This document shows, piece by piece, positions 25,739-35,126 of a DNA stretch of 64,000 bases. Origin of the DNA: Bradyrhizobium sp. 21 (GTDB taxonomy: Bacteria; Pseudomonadota; Alphaproteobacteria; Rhizobiales; Xanthobacteraceae); contig NZ_JADPJG010000003.1 in NCBI RefSeq assembly GCF_023073335.1, forward strand, positions 285,789-349,788, given 5' to 3'. Made by a program: the position numbers and the translations under genes. How positions within the stretch are numbered: the stretch's first letter is position 1; each line of letters begins with the position of its first letter. The notes below the pieces were generated by a model that did no database searches, was not told where the DNA came from, and saw only the letters and a program-made list of their open reading frames with translations.

Positions 25739-27380
25739 AGACGCGCTCCTTGAAGGGTTCGACGCCGAGACGCTTCACAGTGTCGATGAACAGCTCTTCG
25801 GGCCGCTCGCGCAACGCAAGGTAGGCTTCCACGACATCCTCAATGACATCGGCGACCTCATCGAACTTGACGCCGGGGCCGATCAGATTGCCGAGCGCGG
25901 CACCCTCGTCGGCGCGGCCGCCGATGGTGATCTGGTAGACCTCCTCGCCGTTCTTCTCGACACCGAGAATGCCGATATGGCCGACATGGTGATGGCCGCA
26001 GGCGTTGATGCAGCCTGAGATGTTGATGTGGAGACGACCGATCAGATTGGCGAGCTCGTGGTTGGCGAAGCGCCGCGTCAGCTCCTGTGCGATCGGGATC
26101 GAGCGCGCATTCGCCAGCGAGCAATAGTCGAGACCCGGGCAGGCGATGATGTCGGTGATCAGATTGACATTCGGTGTCGCCAGCCCGAGCTTGTCGAGCG
26201 CCTTCCACAGCGCCGGCAGGTCGCGCTTGGCGACGTGCGGCAGCGCGAGGTTCTGCTCGTGGCCGACGCGGATCTCACCGAAGGAGTATCTGTCGGCGAG
26301 ATCGGCGAGCGCGTCCATCTGCTCGGCGGTCGCATCGCCCGGAGGCGCGCCGATCGGCTTCAGCGAGATCGTGACGATGGAATAGCCCTGCACCTTGTGC
26401 GGGGCAACCGAGTTCTTGCGCCATGCCTCGAAATCGGGATCAGCCGCGGCCTGGCGCAGCTCGTCCGGCATGTGCGGCAGCTTCTCGTAAGCAGGATAGG
26501 CGAAGCGCGAGCGGATGTCCTCGATCACCTCGTCGTCGATCTGGAGCGAGGAGTTGCGGATGTATTGCCACTCATCCTCGACCTCGCGCGAGAACTTCTC
26601 GATGCCGAGCTCATGCACCAGGATCTTGATGCGCGCCTTGTAGATGTTGTCGCGGCGGCCGTACTGATTGTAGACGCGCAGGATCGCTTCGATATAGCTG
26701 AGGATGTCGCGGCCGTGGACGAAGTGCTTGATGGTCTTGCCGATGAACGGCGTGCGGCCGAGACCGCCGCCGACCAGCACCTCGAAGCCGGTCTCGCCCT
26801 TCTCGTTCTTGATCAGGCGCAGCCCGATGTCGTGGATCTTGATCGCGGCGCGGTCGTGGTCCGACGCGGTGATCGCGATCTTGAACTTGCGCGGCAGGAA
26901 CGAGAATTCCGGATGCAGTGTGGTGTGCTGGCGGATCAGCTCCGACCAGATGCGGGGATCCTCGATTTCGCCGGGCGCGACGCCCGCCCACTGGTCCGAG
27001 GTGACGTTGCGCATGTTGTTGCCGGACGTCTGCATCGCATGGATGCCGACCTCGGCGAGATCGGCTAGCGCATCCGGCAATTCGGCGAGCTTGATCCAGT
27101 TGAACTGGATGTTCTGCCGCGTGGTGAAATGGCCGTAGCCGCGGTCGTATTTGCGCGCGACATGAGCGAGCGCCCGCAACTGGTTCGACGCCAGCGTGCC
27201 GTAGGGAATGGCGACGCGGAACATGTAGGCGTGAAGTTGCAGATAGACGCCGTTCTGGAGCCGCAGGATCTTGAACTCGTCCTCGGTGAGCTCGCCGGAC
27301 AGGCGCCGCTTCACCTGGTCGCGGAATTCCGAGACGCGCTCGTTGACGAGCGTGCGGTCGATTTCATCATAAGCATACAT
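25725..27380 (-). CDS. cysI: Nitrite/sulfite reductase (sulfite reductase hemoprotein)
   Basis: A 551-residue siroheme and 4Fe-4S enzyme that reduces sulfite to sulfide by six electrons. It opens MYAYDEIDRTLVNERVSEFR, has YGHFTTRQNIQFNWI for siroheme contact, the NNMRNVTSD loop, and the cluster ligands in CPGLDYC (C-x5-C) and GCINACGHHHVGHIG (C-x3-C). There is no flavoprotein cysJ next to it, so electrons probably come from ferredoxin or another reductase. It follows the DUF2849 gene by 11 bases and overlaps the DUF934 gene. Confidence 0.95.
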   Translation of the reverse strand: MYAYDEIDRTLVNERVSEFRDQVKRRLSGELTEDEFKILRLQNGVYLQLHAYMFRVAIPYGTLASNQLRALAHVARKYDRGYGHFTTRQNIQFNWIKLAELPDALADLAEVGIHAMQTSGNNMRNVTSDQWAGVAPGEIEDPRIWSELIRQHTTLHPEFSFLPRKFKIAITASDHDRAAIKIHDIGLRLIKNEKGETGFEVLVGGGLGRTPFIGKTIKHFVHGRDILSYIEAILRVYNQYGRRDNIYKARIKILVHELGIEKFSREVEDEWQYIRNSSLQIDDEVIEDIRSRFAYPAYEKLPHMPDELRQAAADPDFEAWRKNSVAPHKVQGYSIVTISLKPIGAPPGDATAEQMDALADLADRYSFGEIRVGHEQNLALPHVAKRDLPALWKALDKLGLATPNVNLITDIIACPGLDYCSLANARSIPIAQELTRRFANHELANLIGRLHINISGCINACGHHHVGHIGILGVEKNGEEVYQITIGGRADEGAALGNLIGPGVKFDEVADVIEDVVEAYLALRERPEELFIDTVKRLGVEPFKERVYATR

Positions 27381-27391
27381 AAGTGAGTGCC

Positions 27392-27709
27392 TTAAGCCTG
27401 GGCCGGCTGTCCGATGGTGAGACCGGTGCGGCGGATCTGTTCGCGCAGATTGCCGGGTTCGATCTTGCCGTCCGCGCCGATCTGCACCGGCGCGATATAG
27501 GGACCGATCGCGCCGACGTCATCGGCCACGGACTCCGCAAGCAACGCCTTCGCCTCGTCGGAGTTGCGCACGATCGCGGCTTCCGACAGGTCCGGGGACC
27601 AGCTCTTGGCCGCGGTCCGGTAGACCACGATGCCGTCCCAGGTGCGGTTGGCGGTCACGACCGAGGGGCCGGCGATTTTGATCTTCTTCTGTTCAAGCGG
27701 AGAGGTCAT
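27392..27709 (-). CDS. DUF2849 protein of the cys operon
   Basis: A 105-residue protein (MTSPLEQKKIKIAGPSVVTA) containing NRTWDGIVVYRTAAKSWSPD and DDVGAIGPYIAPVQIGADG, the DUF2849 pattern. It has no predicted membrane segment or metal motif. In rhizobia this gene regularly lies between cysG and cysI, as here; the start overlaps the cysG stop by four bases. Its function is not known; a small accessory role for sulfite reductase or siroheme delivery would fit the location. Confidence 0.92.
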   Translation of the reverse strand: MTSPLEQKKIKIAGPSVVTANRTWDGIVVYRTAAKSWSPDLSEAAIVRNSDEAKALLAESVADDVGAIGPYIAPVQIGADGKIEPGNLREQIRRTGLTIGQPAQA

Positions 27710-29130
27710 TCGGCTGCATCCAATAGGTCAGAGATGATTTGTTTGGGAGTTTGACGGCGAAGCGAACCGGCATGCCGGACCACATCGCCGATGATGAGGA
27801 TGGCGGGACCGCCGTTGGTCCGGCGCACCAACTCGGGCAGGTCGCGCAGCGTGCCGATCGCGCCTTGCGCGTCGGGACGCGTGACGCGGGCGAACACGCC
27901 GACCGGGGTCTCCGGCGAGCGGCCGGCGGCGAGCAGACCGGCACGCACGGCGGGCGCCGCAGTCATGCCCATGTAGACCACGACGGTCATCCTGGTGTCG
28001 GTCAGCGTCGACCAATCGACAATCTCGGCGTCGCGCGCCTTGTGCGCGGTGAGGAAGGTGATGCGGGTCGCTTCATGACGGTAGGTGAGCGGGACCTCGA
28101 AATCGGCGGCGCCGCCGAGGCCAGCAGTGATGCCGGGAATGATCGAATAAGCGACGCCGGCAGCCCGCAGCGCTTCGACCTCTTCGCCGCCACGGCCGAA
28201 CACGAAGGGATCGCCGCCCTTCAGCCGCACCACGCGCTGGCCGGATTGGGCTGCCTCGATCATCCGCTTGTTGATGGCGTCCTGGCCGATGCCGGGCTTG
28301 CCGACGCGGCGGCCGACCGCAACGCGCGTGGTGTCGCGGCGGATACGGTCGAGAATGTCAGGCGAGACCAGTTCGTCGTGGAAGACGATGTCGGCATCCT
28401 GGAGCGCGCGCAGCGCCTTGATGGTGAGCAGATCGGGATCACCGGGGCCGGCGCCGACCAGCGCGACCGAGCCTTCCGGCTTGTCGGCGCGCGCGAACGC
28501 CGACGGATCGGAAATCGCCTTGATCGCGGCGTCGGCCTCACCCTTGCGGCCGGCGAGCACGGAGGCGCCGATCGGACCGTCGATGACGCGCTCCCAGAAG
28601 CGGCGGCGCAGCGGAAACTCGGCAATGCGCTCGTTGACGGATTTGCGGAAGCCGCCGATGAACTCGGCGAGCTCGCCAATACGCGCCGGCAGCAGCGCCT
28701 CGATCTTTTCGCGGATGCGCCGCGCCACCACCGGCGAAGTGCCACCGGTGCCGACTGCGACCACGACATCGCCGCGATCGACGATCGCCGGAAAGATGAA
28801 GCTCGAATGCTCGAGATCGTCCATGACGTTGACGGGCAGGCCGAGCGCCTTGGCGTGCACCGACATCGCAACGCCGACATCGCCCGCGCCGGCGCAGACA
28901 ATAGCGATGACGCCGGAGAGATCGGCAGTGAGCGGATCAGTCGTCGCGATTTCAATACGCGCCGCGTCGTCGGCGCTGAGGCTCAAATCGTGATTGCCGT
29001 CGAGCGCATGCACGCGGATGCGCGCACCGGCAGCGGCGAGCACGCGCAGCTTGGCGCGCAAAAGCTCACCCGCGCCGATGAGGACCACCGGGCCGGCCTT
29101 GAGATCGAGAAACACCGGCAAGAACCGCAT
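27706..29130 (-). CDS. cysG: Siroheme synthase
   Basis: A 474-residue multifunctional enzyme. The N-terminal third (1-210) is the precorrin-2 dehydrogenase/ferrochelatase part, with an NAD-binding VVLIGAGELLRAKLRVL and VAVGTGGTSPVVARRIREK. The C-terminal part (220-465) is the uroporphyrinogen-III methyltransferase, with LVGAGPGDPDLLTIKALRAL, KGGDPFVFGRGGEEVEAL and VYMGM. Together they turn uroporphyrinogen III into siroheme, needed by CysI. It is the first gene of the minus-strand reduction operon, divergent from cysD. Confidence 0.95.
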   Translation of the reverse strand: MRFLPVFLDLKAGPVVLIGAGELLRAKLRVLAAAGARIRVHALDGNHDLSLSADDAARIEIATTDPLTADLSGVIAIVCAGAGDVGVAMSVHAKALGLPVNVMDDLEHSSFIFPAIVDRGDVVVAVGTGGTSPVVARRIREKIEALLPARIGELAEFIGGFRKSVNERIAEFPLRRRFWERVIDGPIGASVLAGRKGEADAAIKAISDPSAFARADKPEGSVALVGAGPGDPDLLTIKALRALQDADIVFHDELVSPDILDRIRRDTTRVAVGRRVGKPGIGQDAINKRMIEAAQSGQRVVRLKGGDPFVFGRGGEEVEALRAAGVAYSIIPGITAGLGGAADFEVPLTYRHEATRITFLTAHKARDAEIVDWSTLTDTRMTVVVYMGMTAAPAVRAGLLAAGRSPETPVGVFARVTRPDAQGAIGTLRDLPELVRRTNGGPAILIIGDVVRHAGSLRRQTPKQIISDLLDAAE

Positions 29131-29273
29131 GCGATACCCGCTTCCCCCACATCCGGGGTTGACTGGAATTATTTTCTATATATGTGTCGTTTCTGGCGCG
29201 CAAAGAGAAAATTTTTTCTGCTCTCTTGCACTGCAACTATAGAATTTTCGCCTCCAAACGCAAAGTGGCAGAG
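29131..29273. promoter_or_regulatory. Divergent control region between cysG and cysD
   Basis: The 143-bp spacer is strikingly AT-rich for this genome between 29165 and 29255, with TATATATG and a palindrome AGAAAATTTTTTCT (29206-29219; two 6-bp arms, 2-bp centre). Both operons for sulfate assimilation start from here, so a shared operator is likely. The palindrome is the best operator candidate; no factor can be named from the sequence. Confidence 0.5.
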
Positions 29274-30161
29274 ATGCATCTTCTCAGGACCGATTCCGGC
29301 GCAGGTGGACAGAGCTTTACGGCTCCCCTTTCCCAGCAAATTCCGGTCGATCAGACCGCTCCCAGCATGGACCACCTCGACCAGCTCGAGGCGCAGAGCA
29401 TCTATATCTTCCGCGAAGCCTTCGGCCGACTGAAGAAGATCGCCCTGCTGTGGTCGCTCGGCAAGGACTCCAATGTCATGATCTGGCTGGCGCGCAAGGC
29501 GTTCTTCGGCCGCCTGCCGTTTCCGGCCCTCCATGTCGACACCGGCAAGAAGTTTCCGGAGATGTATCGCTTCCGCGATCATTACGGCAAGGAATGGGAT
29601 CTCGATCTGCGTGTCGAGCCCTGCCCGCCCATCGATGCCGTCGACCCAACGCTGCCCCCCGCCGCCCGTTCCGCCGCGCGCAAGACCGAGGGTCTCAAGA
29701 TGGCGCTCGGCAAATACGGCTTTGACGGCCTGATTGCCGGCATCCGCCGCGACGAGGAGGCCACGCGCGCCAAGGAGCGCGTGTTCTCGCCGCGCGGTCT
29801 CGAAGGCAATTGGGACGTGCGCGACCAGCCGCCGGAGTTCTGGGATCATTTCAATGCCTCGCCGCCGCAGGGCGCGCATTTGCGTATCCATCCGATCCTG
29901 CATTGGACCGAGTCCGATATCTGGGCCTACACCAAGCGCGAGAACATTCCGATCATCCCGCTGTATCTCGCCAAGGACGGCAAGCGCTATCGCTCGCTGG
30001 GTGATCAGGACATCACCAATCCGGTCGCTTCGACGGCCTCGAACATCGACGAGATCCTGATCGAGCTCGAGCAGACCAAGGTGCCGGAACGCGCCGGCCG
30101 TGCGCTCGACCACGAGACCGAGGACGCTTTCGAGCGCCTGCGCGTCGCCGGCTATCTCTGA
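29274..30161 (+). CDS. cysD: Sulfate adenylyltransferase subunit 2
   Basis: A 295-residue enzyme starting at the [18 protein letters not shown]; upstream in-frame codons at 29184 would run through the AT-rich control region and are rejected. The PP-loop motif is [20 protein letters not shown], followed by [20 protein letters not shown], the [17 protein letters not shown] loop and a C-terminal [16 protein letters not shown], all CysD hallmarks. With the GTPase CysN it forms APS from sulfate and ATP. It is followed 19 bases later by cysNC. Confidence 0.96.
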   Translation: MHLLRTDSGAGGQSFTAPLSQQIPVDQTAPSMDHLDQLEAQSIYIFREAFGRLKKIALLWSLGKDSNVMIWLARKAFFGRLPFPALHVDTGKKFPEMYRFRDHYGKEWDLDLRVEPCPPIDAVDPTLPPAARSAARKTEGLKMALGKYGFDGLIAGIRRDEEATRAKERVFSPRGLEGNWDVRDQPPEFWDHFNASPPQGAHLRIHPILHWTESDIWAYTKRENIPIIPLYLAKDGKRYRSLGDQDITNPVASTASNIDEILIELEQTKVPERAGRALDHETEDAFERLRVAGYL

Positions 30162-30180
30162 TCAAGGACGCGAGCGCGAT

Positions 30181-32097
30181 ATGAACATGATCGTTACCCC
30201 GACGTCGCCCGCCACGCCGAACGGCACGACGCGACCGCAGGTCCGCATCGTCATCGTCGGCCATGTCGACCACGGCAAGTCGACGCTGGTCGGCCGCCTC
30301 CTGCACGAGACCGGCAGCCTGCCCGACGGCAAGCTCGAGATGCTCAAGGCCGTCAGCGCGCGGCGCGGCATGCCATTCGAATGGTCGTTCCTGCTCGACG
30401 CGCTCCAGACCGAGCGCGACCAGGGCATCACCATCGACACCACCCAGATCCGCTTCCGCACCAATTCGCGCGACATCGTCCTGATCGACGCGCCCGGCCA
30501 TGCCGAATTCCTGCGCAACATGATCACCGGCGCTTCGCAGGCCGACGGCGCGGTGCTGATCATCGACGCGCTCGAAGGCGTGCGCGACCAGACAAGGCGG
30601 CATGGCTACCTCCTGCATCTGCTCGGCGTGAAACAGGTCGCGATCGTCGTCAACAAGATGGATCGCGTCGACTTCTCCGCCGAACGTTTCAAGGAGATCA
30701 GCGACGAGATCTCGGCGCATCTGCAAGGCCTCGGCGTCAAGCCCACGGCCGTGATCCCGATTTCCGCCCGCGACGGCGACGGCGTCGCCGAGCGCACCGA
30801 TCGCATCTCCTGGTACAAGGGTCCGACCGTGGTCGAGGCGCTTGATCAGCTCGAGCCGGCGCGACCGCTGGAAGCGCTGGCGCTGCGGCTGCCGGTGCAG
30901 GCTATCTACAAATTCGACGACCGCCGCATCGTGGCGGGCCGCATCGAATCCGGCAGCCTCGTTGCCGGCGACGAGATCGTGATCATGCCGGCCGGCAAGA
31001 TCGCCAGGATCAAGACGGTCGAGAGCTGGCCGGTGACACCGGTCGCGGGACGGCAAGGCGCCGGCCGCTCGGTCGGCATTACGCTCGACCGTGAGCTGTT
31101 CGTCGAGCGCGGCGACATCATCGCGCATACCAGCGCCGCCCCGCGTGAGACGCGGCGGCTGCGGGCGCGGATCTTCTGGCTGCACGACAAGCCGCTCGCC
31201 AAGGGCGACCAGCTCCTGGTGCGCTGCGGCCCGAAGGAAAGCCGCGCCACCGTGGTGGCGATCGAGAAGGCGGTCGATCCCGGCGAGCTGTCGAGCGTCG
31301 AGAACAAGGCGATCAGCCGCAATCATGTCGGCGAGATCGACATCTCTCTCTCCAATCCCATCGCGACCGATCCCTATACCGAGAATCCGCGCACCGGCCG
31401 TCTCGTGATCGAGGTCTCGGGCCGCATCGCCGGCGGCGGTCTCGTGTTGTCGGTCGATGCCGGTCAGCGCGCCGTGCCGGTCGACATCGTGCCGGTGGAA
31501 TCCGCGCTGCGGCCCGACGAACGCTCTGCGCGCTATCAGCACAACGGCGCCGTGGTCTGGCTCACAGGCCTGCCCGCCTCCGGCAAGTCGACGCTGGCCA
31601 AGGCGCTGGAACGGCGGCTGTTCAGCAATGGCGGCTCGCCGGTCCTGCTCGACGGCGACACGCTGCGCGCCGGCCTCAACAGCGATCTCGGCTTCTCGGC
31701 CGCCGATCGCAGCGAGAACATCCGGCGCCTCGCCGAAGTCGCGACGCATCTCGCCCGCAACGGCCACATCGCCATCGTCGCTGCGGTCTCGCCCTCCCGA
31801 GAGGACCGCGCCACCGCGCGCCGCATCGCAGATATTTCGTTCCGCGAGATCCATGTCGCGACACCGGCCGACGTTTGCGAGGATCGCGATCCCAAGGGCC
31901 ATTACAAGAAGGCCCGCGCCGGCGCGCTTGCCTCTTTCACGGGCATCGGCAACGATTACGAGCGGCCTGAGGCCGCCGAGCTCGTGATCGACACATCGAC
32001 GCGGACGGTCGCCGAGGCGGCGGACGAGATCGAGCAGATGCTGAAAGCGACCGGCGTGCTGTTCGACGAAGTCGTGGACCTCGCCGCGAATATTTGA
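30181..32097 (+). CDS. cysN: Bifunctional sulfate adenylyltransferase subunit 1/adenylylsulfate kinase (CysNC)
   Basis: A 638-residue fusion. The N-terminal GTPase (about 15-440) has the P-loop GHVDHGKST, the DAPGH switch and NKMD, as in CysN, which drives ATP sulfurylase. The C-terminal domain (about 455-630) is APS kinase, with a second P-loop [20 protein letters not shown] and DICFREI-like [20 protein letters not shown]. The product is PAPS, used for reduction or sulfation. The architecture is that of rhizobial NodQ/CysNC. The start is the ATG at 30181; an earlier frame is read through the cysD end. Confidence 0.96.
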   Translation: MNMIVTPTSPATPNGTTRPQVRIVIVGHVDHGKSTLVGRLLHETGSLPDGKLEMLKAVSARRGMPFEWSFLLDALQTERDQGITIDTTQIRFRTNSRDIVLIDAPGHAEFLRNMITGASQADGAVLIIDALEGVRDQTRRHGYLLHLLGVKQVAIVVNKMDRVDFSAERFKEISDEISAHLQGLGVKPTAVIPISARDGDGVAERTDRISWYKGPTVVEALDQLEPARPLEALALRLPVQAIYKFDDRRIVAGRIESGSLVAGDEIVIMPAGKIARIKTVESWPVTPVAGRQGAGRSVGITLDRELFVERGDIIAHTSAAPRETRRLRARIFWLHDKPLAKGDQLLVRCGPKESRATVVAIEKAVDPGELSSVENKAISRNHVGEIDISLSNPIATDPYTENPRTGRLVIEVSGRIAGGGLVLSVDAGQRAVPVDIVPVESALRPDERSARYQHNGAVVWLTGLPASGKSTLAKALERRLFSNGGSPVLLDGDTLRAGLNSDLGFSAADRSENIRRLAEVATHLARNGHIAIVAAVSPSREDRATARRIADISFREIHVATPADVCEDRDPKGHYKKARAGALASFTGIGNDYERPEAAELVIDTSTRTVAEAADEIEQMLKATGVLFDEVVDLAANI

Positions 32098-32116
32098 GGT
32101 CGGGCTGCTGCCCCGC

Positions 32117-32220
32117 TGTCGTCGCCCGGCTTGACCGGGCGACCCGGTATTCCACCGACAGCAGTGATTCAGCCGAGAGGCCGCGGCGTACCGGATTCCC
32201 CGCCTTCGCGGGGAACGACA
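32117..32220. repeat. Palindromic intergenic element, family B copy 3
   Basis: The most diverged copy: ends TGTCGT/ACGACA, left hairpin GCCCGGCTTGACCGGGC, core AGGCCGCGGCGTACCGGAT, right hairpin CCCCGCCTTCGCGGGG. The changes at the two ends compensate each other (TGTCAT..ATGACA to TGTCGT..ACGACA), so end pairing is kept. It lies 20 bp after cysNC and may end its transcript. Confidence 0.8.
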
Positions 32221-32391
32221 CCGTGCGTGGGCTCCCAACGTCGCCTTGACATTTTGACAGCTTTTGGGGGCCTTCTCACGGCCCCGGTTTTGGGGCTAAT
32301 AGAACTCCGAAAGTCGCCCCCCGTGGGCGCATTTTGCTGCTGTCGGGTCAAAAGCAGCCAAAAACAGCCATTTCCAACGAGAAAGACCATC

Positions 32392-34557
32392 ATGAAACGC
32401 GTCGACGCCCACGGATTGAAGATCGCTCCCGTCCTGTTCGATTTCATCGCCAAGGAAGCGGCCCCGAAAACCGGGATCGCGCCGGATGCGTTCTGGGCTG
32501 GGGTCGCCGCCATCATCAAGGAGCTGGGGCCGAAGAACCGCGCGCTGCTGGCGGTGCGCGATGCGCTGCAGGCCAAGATCGACGACTGGCATCGCGCCAA
32601 CAAGGGCAAGGCGTTCGACCTCAACGCCTATACGGCCTTCCTGACCGAGATCGGCTATCTCGTCCCCGAGCCTGCGACGCAGAAGGTCGAGACCGCCAAT
32701 GTCGACGAGGAGATCGGCAAGATCTGCGGCCCGCAGCTCGTCGTGCCGCTGACCAATGCACGCTATGCGCTGAACGCGGCGAATGCGCGCTGGGGCTCGC
32801 TCTATGACGCCTTCTACGGCACCGACGCGATTCCGCACGATCCGTCCGAGAGCGGCAAGGGTTACAACAAGGCACGCGGCGACAAGGTGATCGCCAAGGC
32901 CAAGGCGTTCCTCGATGCCGCCGCGCCGCTGGCAACCGGCAGCCACACCGACGTCACCGCCTACAGCGTCGTCGCGGGCCAGCTCGCGGCAAAGCTGAAG
33001 AGCGGCAACGCCACCGCGCTGAAGAATGCCGCGCAGTTCGCAGGCTTTCAGGGCGATGCAGCCGCACCGTCCGCCGTGTTGCTCGCCAACAACGGCCTGC
33101 ATGTCGAGGTCAAGATCGACCGCAGCAGCACGATCGGCAAAAATGATCCGGCCGGCGTCGCCGACATGATCATGGAGTCCGCGGTCTCCACCATCCTCGA
33201 CATGGAAGATTCGGTCGCCGCGGTCGACGCCGAGGACAAGGTGCTGGTCTATCGCAACACGCTCGGCCTGATGAACGGCACGCTGTCGGCCGATTTCGAG
33301 AAGGGCGGCAAGACGCTGACGCGCGCGCTCAACGCCGACCGCAGCTACAAGACGCCTGACGGCAAGGGCGAGGTCAAACTGCACGGCCGCAGCCTGCTGC
33401 TGATGCGCAATTGCGGTCACCACATGTTCACCGACGCGGTGCTGGATGAAAAGGGCGAGGAGATTCCGGAAGGCCTGTTGGACGCCGCCGTCTCGGGCCT
33501 GCTCGCGATTCACGACCTCAAGGGCAATTCGAAGGTCAAGAACAGCCGCACCGGCTCGGCCTATATCGTCAAGCCGAAGATGCACGGCCCCGACGAAGTG
33601 TCCCTGACCTGCGAGATTTTCGACCGCGTCGAGAAGATGCTGGGGCTGCCTGAGAACACGCTCAAGGTCGGCATCATGGACGAGGAGCGGCGCACCACCG
33701 TCAACCTCAAGGCCTGCATCCAGCGCGCCTCCAAGCGCATCATGTTCATCAACACCGGCTTCCTCGACCGCACCGGCGACGAGATCCACACCTCGATGGA
33801 AGCGGGTCCCATGATCCGCAAGAACGAGATGAAGGCGCAGGCCTGGATCAAGGCCTATGAGGACTGGAATGTCGACATGGGCCTGACCTGCGGCCTGCCC
33901 GGCCATGCCCAGATCGGCAAGGGCATGTGGGCCGCGCCGGACAAGATGGCGGACATGCTGCAGCAGAAACTCGTCCATCCGCAGGCCGGCGCCACCACCG
34001 CCTGGGTGCCCTCGCCGACCGCGGCGACCCTGCACGCGCTGCACTACCATCAGGTCAACGTCACCGCGCGCCAGCAGGAGCTGACCAAAAGCGGGCCGCG
34101 CGCAAAGCTCGAAGACATCCTCACCATCCCGGTGTCGAAGTCGAACTGGGCGCCCGATGACGTCAAGCAGGAGATCGACAACAACTGCCAGGGCATCCTC
34201 GGCTACGTCGTGCGCTGGATCGACCAGGGCGTCGGCTGCTCCAAGGTGCCGGACATCCACGATGTCGGCCTGATGGAAGACCGCGCAACCTTGCGCATCT
34301 CCAGCCAGCATCTCGCCAATTGGCTGCACCAGGGCGTGATCACGGAAGCGCAGGTGATGGAATCGCTCAAGCGCATGGCGGTCGTCGTCGACAAGCAGAA
34401 CGCGGGCGACGCGATCTACAAGCCGATGGCGCCCGCCTTCGACGGTGTCGCATTCAAGGCGGCCTGCGACCTCGTCTTTAGGGGACGCGAGCAGCCGAAC
34501 GGCTACACCGAATACATCCTCACCGCCCGCCGCCGCGAGGCGAAGGCGGCGGGTTGA
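32392..34557 (+). CDS. glcB: Malate synthase G
   Basis: A 721-residue enzyme condensing glyoxylate and acetyl-CoA to malate in the glyoxylate cycle. The ATG gives [20 protein letters not shown], the normal opening. Landmarks are [36 protein letters not shown], the Arg region [38 protein letters not shown] and a C-terminal [16 protein letters not shown]. Length and domain order are those of the monomeric G isoform. The gene is monocistronic, with a clear terminator after it; the 171 bp before the ATG beyond the repeat hold no gene. Confidence 0.97.
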   Translation: MKRVDAHGLKIAPVLFDFIAKEAAPKTGIAPDAFWAGVAAIIKELGPKNRALLAVRDALQAKIDDWHRANKGKAFDLNAYTAFLTEIGYLVPEPATQKVETANVDEEIGKICGPQLVVPLTNARYALNAANARWGSLYDAFYGTDAIPHDPSESGKGYNKARGDKVIAKAKAFLDAAAPLATGSHTDVTAYSVVAGQLAAKLKSGNATALKNAAQFAGFQGDAAAPSAVLLANNGLHVEVKIDRSSTIGKNDPAGVADMIMESAVSTILDMEDSVAAVDAEDKVLVYRNTLGLMNGTLSADFEKGGKTLTRALNADRSYKTPDGKGEVKLHGRSLLLMRNCGHHMFTDAVLDEKGEEIPEGLLDAAVSGLLAIHDLKGNSKVKNSRTGSAYIVKPKMHGPDEVSLTCEIFDRVEKMLGLPENTLKVGIMDEERRTTVNLKACIQRASKRIMFINTGFLDRTGDEIHTSMEAGPMIRKNEMKAQAWIKAYEDWNVDMGLTCGLPGHAQIGKGMWAAPDKMADMLQQKLVHPQAGATTAWVPSPTAATLHALHYHQVNVTARQQELTKSGPRAKLEDILTIPVSKSNWAPDDVKQEIDNNCQGILGYVVRWIDQGVGCSKVPDIHDVGLMEDRATLRISSQHLANWLHQGVITEAQVMESLKRMAVVVDKQNAGDAIYKPMAPAFDGVAFKAACDLVFRGREQPNGYTEYILTARRREAKAAG

Positions 34558-34583
34558 CAGACCACCAACTCGCAACACCAAAA

Positions 34584-34609
34584 GCCCCGGCCGACGCCGG
34601 GGCTTTTTT
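34584..34609 (+). terminator. Rho-independent terminator of glcB
   Basis: GCCCCGGC, loop CGAC, GCCGGGGC and a run of six T, 26 bp after the glcB stop. The upstream AAA also makes it work in part on the other strand. Confidence 0.9.
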
Positions 34610-34625
34610 GTTGGACGAGCAGCAA

Positions 34626-34651
34626 CCCGGATGAGCGGAGCGACATCCGGG
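34626..34651. repeat. Short palindromic element, family C
   Basis: CCCGGATG and CATCCGGG flank AGCGGAGCGA, forming a stable hairpin. It lies just after the glcB terminator and before the end of the small membrane protein gene. Confidence 0.6.
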
Positions 34652-34699
34652 ACAACTGTCCCCTCATATCGCTTCTCTCACGCGGGTTAGAGGTCTGCG

Positions 34700-34855
34700 C
34701 TAGAACACCGCCAGATATTTCAGCAGCGACACGATGCCGATGATGATGACGACCACGCGCGCGATCTGCTTGGCGCGGCCGTCCATCGGCAGCATGTTGA
34801 TGAGATAAAGAACAAGGATGATGACAAGAAAGGTGACGAGTACGCCAACCAGCAT
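34700..34855 (-). CDS. Small Thivi_2564-like membrane protein
   Basis: A 51-residue protein below the length many gene finders accept. It begins MLVGVLVTFLVIILVLYLIN, one membrane helix, has the turn MLPMDGRAKQIARV and a second helix VVIIIGIVSLLKYLAVF. This two-helix layout with the MDGRAKQIA turn matches the small family called Thivi_2564 membrane protein. AAAGGGGGG lies about ten bases before the ATG, which supports real translation. No function is known. It stands between the glcB terminator and the first chemoreceptor, on the opposite strand to both. Confidence 0.82.
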   Translation of the reverse strand: MLVGVLVTFLVIILVLYLINMLPMDGRAKQIARVVVIIIGIVSLLKYLAVF

Positions 34856-34977
34856 CGCTAGGACCCCCCTTTAGGCAAATTGCTGACCATTCCCTAACGC
34901 GCAACTCCCGCGCCGGTTCCATCGGCGCAACCCGCTGCAACTTCTAGTAAATACGTACTTCTACCATCTGTCGACCC

Positions 34978-34998
34978 GCCTAAAACTTTACCCTTTTC
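34978..34998 (+). promoter_or_regulatory. Conserved upstream motif of chemoreceptor 1
   Basis: GCCTAAAACTTTACCC followed by TTTTC lies 148 bp before the ATG. The same motif with three changes is found at 37312-37332 before the second chemoreceptor, at nearly the same distance. Its preservation suggests a promoter or operator copied with the gene. Confidence 0.5.
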
Positions 34999-35126
34999 CT
35001 TTCAGATGCGGTCACCGTTTGGGCCATGAGCCGTAAACGGCAGCGATTGCCGATGCTGCCGCCCCCTCCGTTTTGATGCTGCCGGGGCGTCTTTTGCGAC
35101 TTTGAAATGGGGAATGGGGGGCTTCG

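Noticed and set aside
32296..34581. A 761-codon minus-strand open frame opposite malate synthase.
   Set aside because: It is a shadow of glcB, lacks any family features and has no ribosome-binding site.
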